The notes beneath the pieces were generated by a model. That model did not search any database. It was not told where the DNA came from and saw only the letters and a list, made by a program, of their open reading frames with translations. DNA of 15,381 nt from Gammaproteobacteria bacterium (GTDB lineage: Bacteria; Pseudomonadota; Gammaproteobacteria; Pseudomonadales; Pseudomonadaceae). The stretch lies in NCBI GenBank assembly GCA_012735335.1, contig JAAYHO010000190.1, forward strand, positions 1-15,381, in the 5' to 3' direction. This document shows, one piece after another, positions 7,013 to 13,944 of this stretch. The position numbers and the translations under genes are program-made. The first letter of the stretch is position 1, and the number at the start of each line of letters is the position of its first letter.

Positions 7013-8542
7013 ATGCAATCGATCAATACGCACCTGAAAATCCTGATTGTCCTTATGGTCGGTCTGGGTCTGTTGATTACCGGTTATCAGATCTATGTAC
7101 TGGACATACCGGTACGCGAAGACGAAACCGATGACATCTGGAGTCTGGATGCGAAAGTCGATTTCCGTGCCAGTACCGGGGTTCCGGTCAAGGCACAGCT
7201 GTTCATTCCGCCGCTGAATCAGGAATTTGTCAGCCTCAACGAAAGCTTCATCTCCAACAACTATGGTGTCAGCGTCAACCAGGTCAATGGCAACCGTCGG
7301 GTCACCTGGTCCGCGCGCCGTGCCAGCGGCTCGCAGACCCTGTATTACCGCATGGTACTGACCAAGCGCTACGGTACCGAGCGGGTGGAAGCTGCGCCGC
7401 CTGCGGCGCGCCAGCCGATCGCCCTGGAAGGTCCCGAGCAGGTCGCCGCCGACGCACTGATCGACCCCATTCGCCAGCACTCGGCAGATATCGAAACCTT
7501 CATCAGCGAGACCATTCGCCGGGTCAACGACATTACCGACGACAACGTGCGCCTGCTGCTGGACGGCCAGGCCACCGCACTGAACAAGGCCCGGGTGATT
7601 GACCTGCTGCTGTCCAACGCCCGCATCCCGCTGGAGCTGGTGCATACCATCCGCCTGGAGCCCTCGGCCAATCAGGAGCCGGAGCTGTGGCTGCGCAGCC
7701 ACAACGGCGAACGTTGGCTGTACTTCCACCCGGAGACCGGCCAACAGGGCATGCCCGAGAACCGCATGGTGTGGTGGACCGGCAACCAGCCGCTGCTGAC
7801 CCTGGAAGGCGGCCGCACCGGTAACGTCAGCTTCACCATCAACAACAGCGAAATGAACGCCCTGCGCCTGGCCAAGATGACCACCGAGGCCAATCCCTCG
7901 GCGCTGCTGGAATACTCCCTGTACGGCCTGCCGCTGCAGGCCCAGCAGGTCTATCAGGTGATGATCATGATCCCGATCGGCGTGCTGGTGATCCTGGTGC
8001 TGCGCAACCTGATCGGAGTGCAGACCCTGGGTACCTTCACCCCGGTGCTGATCGCGCTGGCCTTCCGCGAGACTCAGGTCGGCTGGGGTATCCTGCTGTT
8101 TACCCTGATCACCGCCCTGGGCCTGTCACTGCGTTCCTATCTGGAACACCTCAAGCTGCAGATGCTGCCACGCCTGTCCATCGTGCTGACCTTCGTGGTG
8201 ATCATCATCGCGGTGATCAGCCTGTTCAGCCACAAGCTGGGGATCGAACGCGCCCTGTCGGTATCGCTGTTCCCGATGGTGATCCTGACCATGACCATCG
8301 AGCGCCTGTCGATCACCTGGGAAGAGCGCGGTGGCGGTCACTCGTTCAAGGTCGCCGTGGGCACTCTGATCGCCGCGACCCTGTCGCACATGTTGATGAG
8401 CATTCCGGAGCTGACCTACTTCGTGTTCACCTTCCCGGCCATCCTGCTGGTACTGGTGGGCTTCATGCTGGCCATGGGTCGCTACCGCGGCTATCGCCTG
8501 ACTGAACTGATGCGCTTCAAGGCGCTGACCAAGCAGGGTTGA
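7013..8542 (+). CDS. Inactive transglutaminase-like protein with seven-TM C-terminal domain
   Basis: This 509-residue inner-membrane protein has one N-terminal membrane helix (about 7-30), a large soluble part probably in the periplasm (about 31-310) and a C-terminal helical membrane domain (about 314-495, around seven helices). This is the architecture of the Pfam inactive-transglutaminase and 7TM_transglut families. The segment ALNKARVIDLLLSNARIPLELV resembles the transglutaminase core helix with alanine where the nucleophilic cysteine should be, and the whole protein contains no cysteine. Motifs NLIGVQTLGTFTPVLIALAFRET and SITWEERGG are family-typical. ATG 7013 is preferred: homologues, as I recall, begin near here and GAG lies 6 bases upstream. 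An ATG at 6977 would add 12 residues but has AGGGA with no spacing. Its biochemical role is unknown. It is paired with the next gene. Confidence 0.85.
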   Translation: MQSINTHLKILIVLMVGLGLLITGYQIYVLDIPVREDETDDIWSLDAKVDFRASTGVPVKAQLFIPPLNQEFVSLNESFISNNYGVSVNQVNGNRRVTWSARRASGSQTLYYRMVLTKRYGTERVEAAPPAARQPIALEGPEQVAADALIDPIRQHSADIETFISETIRRVNDITDDNVRLLLDGQATALNKARVIDLLLSNARIPLELVHTIRLEPSANQEPELWLRSHNGERWLYFHPETGQQGMPENRMVWWTGNQPLLTLEGGRTGNVSFTINNSEMNALRLAKMTTEANPSALLEYSLYGLPLQAQQVYQVMIMIPIGVLVILVLRNLIGVQTLGTFTPVLIALAFRETQVGWGILLFTLITALGLSLRSYLEHLKLQMLPRLSIVLTFVVIIIAVISLFSHKLGIERALSVSLFPMVILTMTIERLSITWEERGGGHSFKVAVGTLIAATLSHMLMSIPELTYFVFTFPAILLVLVGFMLAMGRYRGYRLTELMRFKALTKQG

Positions 8543-8552
8543 GGGCAGCCGC

Positions 8553-9581
8553 ATGTTTTTCTGGAAAACCTGGAAGGCACTGAGCGACGCAGGCGTCATG
8601 GGCATCAACCGCCGTAACGCCGACTACGTGCTCAAGTACAACAAGCGGCACCTGTATCCGGTGGTGGACGACAAGATCCTGACCAAGGAGCGCGCCATCG
8701 CCGCCAGCATCAACGTCCCCGAGATGTACGGCATCATCGATACCGAGAAGGACATCGGCAAGTTCGACAAGCTGGTGGAAGGCCACAAGGACTTCGTCAT
8801 CAAGCCGGCCCAGGGCGCCGGTGGTGACGGCATCCTGGTGATCGGCGACCGTTATGAAGGCCGCTATCGCACGGTATCGGGCAAGATCGACAGCCACGAC
8901 GAGATCGAGCACCACCTGTCCAACATCATCTCCGGGCTGTACTCGCTGGGCGGTCACCGGGACCGGGCGCTGATCGAATATCGGGTCAAGCCCGACCCCA
9001 TCTTCAAGAGCATCAGCTATGAAGGGGTGCCGGACATCCGCATCATCGTCCTGCTGGGTTACCCGGTCATGGCCATGCTGCGCCTGCCCACACGCCAGTC
9101 CGGCGGCAAGGCCAACCTGCACCAGGGGGCGATTGGTGTGGGCGTGGATCTGACCACCGGCGTCACCCTCAAGGGCACCTGGCTGAACAACAAGATCAGC
9201 AAGCACCCGGATACCGCCAACGAGGTAGCTGGCGTACAACTGCCCGACTGGGACGGCTTCATGCGCCTGGCCACCTCCTGCTACGAGCTGTCCGGGCTGG
9301 GCTATATCGGCGTGGACCTGGTGCTGGACGAGAAGAAAGGCCCGCTGATTCTGGAGCTCAACGCCCGTCCCGGCCTGAATATCCAGATTGCCAACGATGC
9401 CGGTCTGACCCATCGCTGCCATACGGTAGAGCGGCATATTGCCGAGTTGAAGAAAGCCGGCAAGACCGAAACGGTGGAAGAGCGCATGGCCTTCTCACAG
9501 AAGCACTTCGGCAAACCGGTGTTTCTCAGCGCCGATGAAGCCCCAGCGCCGGAACCGGAATCCTCCGCCCCCGACGCATGA
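8553..9581 (+). CDS. ATP-grasp ligase, RimK/alpha-L-glutamate ligase-like
   Basis: This 342-residue protein belongs to the ATP-grasp superfamily, whose members form amide bonds through an acyl-phosphate intermediate. Visible motifs are the ATP-binding segment FVIKPAQGAGGDGILVI (81-97), EYRV (142-145), DIRIIVLLG (161-169) and the metal-binding end LILELNARPG (E268, N270). The latter is characteristic of RimK-type ligases. The substrate is unknown. RimK adds glutamates to ribosomal protein S6, but this branch is distinct and travels with the membrane transglutaminase-like gene. The C-terminal 20 residues are proline/alanine/glutamate-rich and probably disordered. GAGG overlapping the upstream stop serves as ribosome site, 10 bases from the start. 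Its stop overlaps the pabB start (ATGA), so all three genes are likely one operon. Confidence 0.88.
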   Translation: MFFWKTWKALSDAGVMGINRRNADYVLKYNKRHLYPVVDDKILTKERAIAASINVPEMYGIIDTEKDIGKFDKLVEGHKDFVIKPAQGAGGDGILVIGDRYEGRYRTVSGKIDSHDEIEHHLSNIISGLYSLGGHRDRALIEYRVKPDPIFKSISYEGVPDIRIIVLLGYPVMAMLRLPTRQSGGKANLHQGAIGVGVDLTTGVTLKGTWLNNKISKHPDTANEVAGVQLPDWDGFMRLATSCYELSGLGYIGVDLVLDEKKGPLILELNARPGLNIQIANDAGLTHRCHTVERHIAELKKAGKTETVEERMAFSQKHFGKPVFLSADEAPAPEPESSAPDA

Positions 9582-10915
9582 CCCGCCGCTACCACCTCAC
9601 CGAACTGCCCTGGCAAGCCGACCCGCTGCCGGGGCTGCTGGCCGTTCGGCAACTGGGGCACCCGGTACTGCTGGACTCCGCCGCCAGCAGCGACCCGCGC
9701 GGCCGCTACAGCATCCTCAGCGCCGGACCGCTGGAACTTGTTAGCCCGCTACCTGACGAGTCAGGCCAGCAGACACTGGCACGGCTGCGCAGCGCACTGG
9801 CCGAACTCGGACCGGCCCACTGGCCGGACTCGGTGCAGCTGCCCTTCGGCGCTGGAGCACTGGGTTTTATCAGTTACGATTTCGGCCGTGCGCTGGAGAA
9901 GCTGCCGCAGCAGGCACGGGCGGATATCACCCTACCGCACCTGCAACTGGGCATCTACAACTGGAGCCTGGTCAGCGACCACCAGCTGCAGCGCCGCTGG
10001 CTGGTCTGTCATCCCAGCCTGTCCTCGGCAGCTCGCCAGCAATTGCTGGCGCGTCTGTCAGCGGCAGCACCCGCAGCAGGCCGCTTTGCCCTGCAACAAC
10101 CCTTTGCGCCTGACCAGAGCCAGAGCCAATACCTGCGCTCATTCGGGCGCATTCAGCAGTACATCCACGACGGCGATTGCTACCAGGTCAACCTGACCCA
10201 ACGCTTCTCAGCTCCCTGTCAGGGCGACCCACTGAGCGCCTATGACCAATTGCGCCAGGCCTGCCCTACCCCCTTTGCCGCCTATCTGGAATCACCGGAG
10301 CACGCCGTGCTCAGCCTGTCCCCGGAGCGTTTCATCAAGGTCGTCGACAGCCAGGTGGAAACCCGCCCGATCAAGGGCACCCGCCCCCGGGGCACCACCC
10401 CCAAGCAGGACCGGGCACTGGCCGAAGAACTGCGCAACAGCCCCAAGGACCGGGCAGAAAACCTGATGATAGTGGACCTGCTGCGCAACGACCTGGGCCG
10501 CGCCTGCGCCTTCGGCAGCGTCAGGGTGCCCGAGCTGTTCAGCATCGAAAGCTACCCCAACGTGCACCACCTGGTCAGCAGCATCACCGGCACCCTGGCC
10601 CCCGATCAGGACGCCCTGACCCTGCTGGCCAGCGCCTTCCCCGGCGGTTCCATCACCGGTGCCCCGAAGATCCGCGCCATGCAGATCATCGAGGAACTGG
10701 AACCGGTCAGACGCAGCCTGTACTGCGGCAGCATCGGCTACATCGGCTGTGAAGGCCAGATGGACCTGAACATCGCCATCCGCAGCCTGGTGCACCAGAA
10801 CCACCACCTGTACTGCTGGGGCGGCGGCGGCATCGTTGCCGACTCGGTTGGTGCGGAGGAGTATGAGGAGAGTCTGGCGAAGGTGCGGATGTTGTTGGAA
10901 ACACTGGGAATCTGA
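9578..10915 (+). CDS. pabB: Aminodeoxychorismate synthase component I PabB
   Basis: This 445-residue chorismate-binding enzyme converts chorismate and ammonia (from the PabA amidotransferase) to 4-amino-4-deoxychorismate for folate synthesis. The key discriminator is PIKGTRPRG with K266. PabB has lysine here as the residue attacking chorismate C2, whereas anthranilate synthase TrpE has alanine (PIAGTRPRG). Other motifs are the N-terminal LLDSA region (31-35), ENLMIVDLLRNDLGR (295-309), PGGSITGAPK (355-364) and the C-terminal GGGIVADS. No glutaminase domain is fused, so PabA must be encoded elsewhere. The ATG overlaps the ligase stop by four bases. A hairpin rich in G and C follows the stop. 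Confidence 0.95.
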   Translation: MTRRYHLTELPWQADPLPGLLAVRQLGHPVLLDSAASSDPRGRYSILSAGPLELVSPLPDESGQQTLARLRSALAELGPAHWPDSVQLPFGAGALGFISYDFGRALEKLPQQARADITLPHLQLGIYNWSLVSDHQLQRRWLVCHPSLSSAARQQLLARLSAAAPAAGRFALQQPFAPDQSQSQYLRSFGRIQQYIHDGDCYQVNLTQRFSAPCQGDPLSAYDQLRQACPTPFAAYLESPEHAVLSLSPERFIKVVDSQVETRPIKGTRPRGTTPKQDRALAEELRNSPKDRAENLMIVDLLRNDLGRACAFGSVRVPELFSIESYPNVHHLVSSITGTLAPDQDALTLLASAFPGGSITGAPKIRAMQIIEELEPVRRSLYCGSIGYIGCEGQMDLNIAIRSLVHQNHHLYCWGGGGIVADSVGAEEYEESLAKVRMLLETLGI

Positions 10916-10920
10916 TGGAG

Positions 10921-10940
10921 GGCCGGGGTCCATCCCGGCC
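10921..10940 (+). terminator. Hairpin after pabB
   Basis: Arms GGCCGGG and CCCGGCC enclose a 6-base loop, starting 6 bases after the pabB stop. No T-run follows, so this is a stable 3'-end hairpin, possibly with Rho-dependent ending, and not a classical intrinsic terminator. Confidence 0.45.
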
Positions 10941-10966
10941 GCCAGGGGTTGGCAGCTCCGGGAACG

Positions 10967-11046
10967 TCGAGCACCAGCTCGATGAGCAGACTCTTCGGCA
11001 ACGCCGAACTCACAGCCAGACCCAAAGGACGAGCTGGTGCTCGTCC
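10967..11046. repeat. Nested inverted repeats between convergent pabB and thrH
   Basis: CGAGCACCAGCTCG (10968-10981) is repeated in perfect inverse at 11030-11043, 14 of 14 bases. Each copy is also a hairpin by itself with an ACCA/TGGT loop. Between them, TTCGGC-AAC-GCCGAA (10994-11008) makes a third hairpin, flanked by TGAG/CTCA. The element may be a repetitive extragenic palindrome or a custom bidirectional terminator. I do not recognise the family. Confidence 0.6.
11027..11046 (-). terminator. Probable intrinsic terminator of thrH
   Basis: On the minus strand GGACGAGC-ACCA-GCTCGTCC (8-bp perfect stem) begins 11 bases after the thrH stop and is followed by TTTGGGTCT. The short T-run makes it modest, but position and stem fit a thrH terminator. 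Confidence 0.6.
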
Positions 11047-11057
11047 CTCCCGGGATA

Positions 11058-11675
11058 TTACAAACTCAACGGCCGATTCGACGCCTTGATGAATTCCTTC
11101 TTCAGATCCTCGAAGGTATGCACCGCCGGGAACTGCGGGAATTCGGCGATGACGTTGTCCGGCGCATGGAACAGGATCCCGGCATCGGCTTCACCCAGCA
11201 TGGTGGTGTCGTTGTAGGAGTCACCGGCGGCGATCACCCGGTAGTACAGGGTCTGCAGTGCAAGAACCGACTGACGCTTGGGGTCCTTCTGGCGCAGCTG
11301 ATAATCCACCACCCGATCATTTTCATCGGTAATCAGCTTGTGGCACAGCAGTGTCGGGAAGCCCAGCTGACGCATCAGCGGTTGAGAGAACTCATAGAAA
11401 GTATCCGACAGGATCACCACCTGGAAGCGCTCACGCAGCCAGTTAACGAACTCCACTGCACCCTCCAGCGGCTTCAGCGTGCCGATCACTTCCTGGATAT
11501 CGCCCAGCTTCAGGCCATGCTCATCCAGAATGCGCAGGCGCTGCTTCATCAGCACGTCGTAATCAGGAATATCCCGGGTGGTGGCGCGCAGCTCGGCGAT
11601 ACCGGTTTTCTCGGCAAAGGCTATCCAGATTTCGGGGACCAGAACACCTTCGAGGTCAAGGCAGGCGATTTCCAC
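11058..11675 (-). CDS. thrH: Bifunctional phosphoserine phosphatase/homoserine phosphotransferase ThrH
   Basis: This 205-residue HAD-superfamily enzyme closely resembles P. aeruginosa ThrH as I remember it, which dephosphorylates phosphoserine and can move the phosphate to homoserine. HAD motifs are in order: DLEGVLVPE with nucleophile D7 (the +2 residue is E9 in place of the usual Asp), ILSDTF with S90/D91, K130 in RQKDPKRQS, and AAGDSYNDTTM with D152/D156. The length is normal. The start is GTG, with AGGAG 6 bases upstream. It is monocistronic in this window, convergent with pabB and divergent from cysH, and links serine/threonine metabolism to the neighbouring cysteine gene. Confidence 0.94.
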   Translation of the reverse strand: MEIACLDLEGVLVPEIWIAFAEKTGIAELRATTRDIPDYDVLMKQRLRILDEHGLKLGDIQEVIGTLKPLEGAVEFVNWLRERFQVVILSDTFYEFSQPLMRQLGFPTLLCHKLITDENDRVVDYQLRQKDPKRQSVLALQTLYYRVIAAGDSYNDTTMLGEADAGILFHAPDNVIAEFPQFPAVHTFEDLKKEFIKASNRPLSL

Positions 11676-11785
11676 AGAGTACTCCTGATGCAGTGATGGG
11701 GATCCAATAGAATGGGTGATGGAACTGGCGTCACAATCTACCGGCTCCGCTTGCCCGGCGCAATATCAGCCCGGCCAATGGCCGC

Positions 11786-11856
11786 TTATTGATAACACGA
11801 AAGCATAAAAATATAACTAAATAGCAGAAGAAGTACTAAGCCCCGCTTGCTAGAAT
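11786..11856 (+). promoter_or_regulatory. cysH promoter region with possible CysB-type sites
   Basis: TAGAAT at 11851-11856 (5 of 6), preceded by TTGC, forms an extended -10. The -35 position (AAGAAG, 11828-11833) is poor, which suggests activator dependence. Upstream is an AT-rich stretch with TTATTGATAAC (11786-11796) and a second ATAAC at 11813-11817, 21 bp (two turns) after the first. ATAAC-like half-sites are reported for CysB, the expected activator of sulfate assimilation genes. Assignment to CysB is an inference. Confidence 0.4.
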
Positions 11857-11904
11857 ACGCAGTTCCCAGATGGCCCGCAGATGGCCGCACCGCAGGAGAG
11901 CCTG

Positions 11905-12639
11905 ATGTCCACCACGCTGTTTGATGTAGAAGCCCTGGCAGTCGAATACGCCAGCAAGTCGCCCCAGGATGTATTGAAACTGGCCTTCGAGCATTTCGAT
12001 GACCTGTGGCTGTCCTTCAGCGGCGCGGACGACATCGTAGTGCTGGACATGGCCTGGAAGATCAACCCCAACCTCAAGGTCTTCACCCTCGACACCGGCC
12101 GCCTGCACCCGGAAACCTATCGCTTCCTCGAAGAAGTGCGCAAGCACTACGGCATCCAGCTGGAAGTGCTGTCTCCCGACCAGCAGGCGCTGGAAGCTTA
12201 TGTAAAGGCAAAGGGTCTGTTCGACTTCTATGAAAGCGGCCACGGCGAGTGCTGCGGCATCCGCAAGATCGCCCCGCTGCGCCGTAAACTGGCCACCGTC
12301 GATGCCTGGATCACCGGCCAACGCAAGGACCAGAGCCCCGGCACCCGCAGCAACGTGCCCGTGGTCGAAATTGACGGCGGTTTCTCCGGCCCCGACAAAC
12401 AGCTGATCAAATTCAACCCGCTGGCCAATTACAGCAGCGAAGATGTATGGAACTACATCCGCATGCTGGAGATTCCCTACAACAAACTGCACGAGCGCGG
12501 CTTTGTCAGTATCGGCTGCGAACCCTGCACCCGCCCTGTCCTGCCCAACCAGCACGAACGCGAAGGCCGCTGGTGGTGGGAAGAAGCCACTCAGAAGGAA
12601 TGCGGCCTGCACGCCGGCAACCTGATCGCCAGGAACTGA
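11905..12639 (+). CDS. cysH: Adenosine 5'-phosphosulfate reductase CysH (4Fe-4S)
   Basis: This 244-residue reductase makes sulfite from activated sulfate, using thioredoxin, in cysteine synthesis. The nucleotide-binding segment SFSGADD (37-43) and DTGRLHPET lie in the PAPS-reductase fold. The cysteine pairs C116-C117 (GECCGIRK) and C205-x2-C208 (GCEPC) bind a 4Fe-4S cluster, which marks the APS-using type as opposed to the E. coli PAPS-using type. The catalytic cysteine is C233 in KECGLH near the C-terminus. ATG 11905 is chosen because AGGAG lies 6 bases upstream. An in-frame ATG at 11881 would add 8 residues but has no ribosome site. It stands alone and is followed by a hairpin. Confidence 0.95.
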   Translation: MSTTLFDVEALAVEYASKSPQDVLKLAFEHFDDLWLSFSGADDIVVLDMAWKINPNLKVFTLDTGRLHPETYRFLEEVRKHYGIQLEVLSPDQQALEAYVKAKGLFDFYESGHGECCGIRKIAPLRRKLATVDAWITGQRKDQSPGTRSNVPVVEIDGGFSGPDKQLIKFNPLANYSSEDVWNYIRMLEIPYNKLHERGFVSIGCEPCTRPVLPNQHEREGRWWWEEATQKECGLHAGNLIARN

Positions 12640-12647
12640 TACCACAC

Positions 12648-12667
12648 CCGGGGTTGACGAGCCCCGG
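12648..12667 (+). terminator. Hairpin after cysH
   Basis: CCGGGG and CCCCGG form a 6-bp stem around an 8-base loop, 9 bases after the cysH stop, followed by CTTCTCG. It is placed as a transcript end but lacks a real T-run, so it is a weak or Rho-assisted terminator. Confidence 0.45.
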
Positions 12668-12695
12668 CTTCTCGCTGCTCCAGCGAAACACTCCG

Positions 12696-12786
12696 TCATT
12701 GCGAGCCCGAAGGGCGCGGCAATCCATGGGCGCGGCGTCGCCTGAGATCACTGGATTGCCGCGTCGGCCACGCCTCCTCGCAATGA
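12696..12786. repeat. Palindromic intergenic repeat (CATTGCGAG / GCGGCAATCCA type, MITE-like)
   Basis: The ends TCATTGCGAG (12696-12705) and CTCGCAATGA (12777-12786) are perfect inverted repeats, and so are the inner GCGGCAATCCA (12716-12726) and TGGATTGCCGC (12752-12762). The left arm has its own small hairpin, GCCC-GAA-GGGC. From memory this two-core palindrome is a widely scattered non-coding repeat found between genes in many unrelated bacteria. No coding capacity is visible. It separates cysH from the ABC transporter operon. Confidence 0.75.
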
Positions 12787-12837
12787 TGAAAGAGAGTATG
12801 CGCTTTTCCAGGGCAGATAGTCGTACCGCCGCTCTTT

Positions 12838-12872
12838 CTTAAGTAAATGCCATTCCGATCTGACCCCGTTTG
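12838..12872. repeat. Possible repeat-element edge (TTAAGTAAATGCCATTC ... TCTGACCCC)
   Basis: The segment begins CTTAAGTAAATGCC and ends TCTGACCCCGTTTG. It resembles, from memory, a motif recurring beside small transposases and in intergenic regions of gammaproteobacteria. It directly follows the palindromic repeat. No transposase remnant is seen. Confidence 0.25.
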
Positions 12873-12918
12873 CTTTTCCGCCTTGATATTTGTCATGTCT
12901 CTTCGACAACAGAGCCCA

Positions 12919-12924
12919 TATACT
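12919..12924 (+). promoter_or_regulatory. Candidate -10 element of the ABC importer operon
   Basis: TATACT matches the sigma-70 -10 at 5 of 6 bases. Its usual start point, 6-7 bases downstream, falls on the ATG at 12931, which would make the mRNA leaderless. No clear -35 lies 16-18 bp upstream. TTGTCA at 12890 is too far away. Confidence 0.35.
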
Positions 12925-12930
12925 GCGCTT

Positions 12931-13944
12931 ATGCGAATCATTACCGGATTTTCCCTGCGCCGTTACTGCGGCGCCCTGTTGGCTGCGGCGCTGTCGTTTT
13001 CGGCGGTGGCGGAGCCTGTGTCCCGTGAGCACCTGACCCTGGCCGGGCCGCAGACGACGGTGTCCTATCCTCTTCTGCATATGCTGGAAAGCGGTGCGCT
13101 GGAGGGGGTGGCCGAGCAGGTGGAGTTCCGCCTGTGGAGCAACCCGGATCAGTTGCGCGCGCTGACGCTGGAGGGGGGTGCCGATTTCACTGCCATGCCA
13201 ACCAACGTCGCGGCCAATCTGTACAACCGCAAGGTGCCGCTGCGGCTGGCCAACGTGTCGGTGTGGGGCATGTTGTGGCTGGTGTCGCGCAACCCGGACA
13301 TGCAGACCCTGGCCGATTTCAAGGGCCAGGAGATCGCCGTGCCGTTCCGCGCCGATATGCCGGATATCGTCTTCAGCTTCCTCGCCGAGCGAGCCGGGCT
13401 GGACCCGCGCCGGGACTTTACCGTGCGCTATATGGCCACGCCGATGGATGCCATGCAGCTGCTGATCATGCGCCGTCTGGATCACGCCCTGCTGGCCGAG
13501 CCGGCGATATCCATGGCGCTGCGCAAGACCCGGTCCTTCCCGGTGTCGGTGGTGGCCCCGGAGTTGTACCGCAGTGTCGATCTACAGGCCGAATGGGGGC
13601 GTCTGTTGCAGACCGAGGCGCGTATCCCCCAGGCCGGGATGGTGGTGCTGGGCGAGGCGCGGCTGGATGAGCAACTGGTGCAGACCCTGGAAGCGGCCTA
13701 TGCCGCCTCGCATCAGTGGTGCCTGGCGCAGCCGGTGGAATGCGGCGAGCTGGCCGCGCGGCATATCGACATGCTCACCGCCGAGGCGGCCACCGATTCG
13801 ATCAATAGCCTGCCCAGGCACTACGCCAACGCCGCCGATGCACGCCCGGAGCTGGAGCAGTTCCTGCAGTTGCTGCTGGAGCGCCAGCCTGCGACCGTGG
13901 GTGGCAAGCTGCCGGATGCGGCGTTCTACGGACAACAGCCGTGA
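12931..13944 (+). CDS. Periplasmic substrate-binding protein, NitT/TauT-type ABC importer
   Basis: This 337-residue protein has a Sec signal peptide: a basic start with RR at 10-11, hydrophobic GALLAAALSFSAVA, and probable cleavage after AVA27. It has no lipobox, so it should be soluble in the periplasm. The body looks like an NMT1/SsuA-type bilobed binding protein, with LADFKGQEIAVPF, DIVFSFLAERAGLDPRRDFTVRY and the hinge-like DHALLAEPAISMAL. The ligand cannot be named. Sulfonates, nitrate, pyrimidine precursors and other small anions are all handled by this superfamily. The reading frame is open back to 12847, but that ATG lies in repeat-like DNA and would bury the signal peptide. No Shine-Dalgarno sequence precedes 12931. 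The gene overlaps the permease start by four bases (GTGA). Confidence 0.82.
   Translation: MRIITGFSLRRYCGALLAAALSFSAVAEPVSREHLTLAGPQTTVSYPLLHMLESGALEGVAEQVEFRLWSNPDQLRALTLEGGADFTAMPTNVAANLYNRKVPLRLANVSVWGMLWLVSRNPDMQTLADFKGQEIAVPFRADMPDIVFSFLAERAGLDPRRDFTVRYMATPMDAMQLLIMRRLDHALLAEPAISMALRKTRSFPVSVVAPELYRSVDLQAEWGRLLQTEARIPQAGMVVLGEARLDEQLVQTLEAAYAASHQWCLAQPVECGELAARHIDMLTAEAATDSINSLPRHYANAADARPELEQFLQLLLERQPATVGGKLPDAAFYGQQP

Noticed and set aside
9578..10915. Anthranilate synthase TrpE as identity of this gene
   Set aside because: The motif reads PIKGTRPRG with lysine. TrpE has alanine at that position, so PabB is the better call.
11037..11696. Plus-strand 219-codon frame opposite thrH
   Set aside because: ThrH has all HAD motifs and a ribosome site. 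The antisense product shows no domain.
12847..12930. N-terminal extension of the ABC binding protein by 28 codons
   Set aside because: The upstream ATG lies in repeat-like sequence without a ribosome site, and the extension would place the signal peptide internally.
12748..13485. Minus-strand frame across the palindromic repeat and the start of the binding-protein gene
   Set aside because: It is His/Gln/Arg-rich, spans a non-coding repeat and is antisense to a gene with a clear signal peptide.
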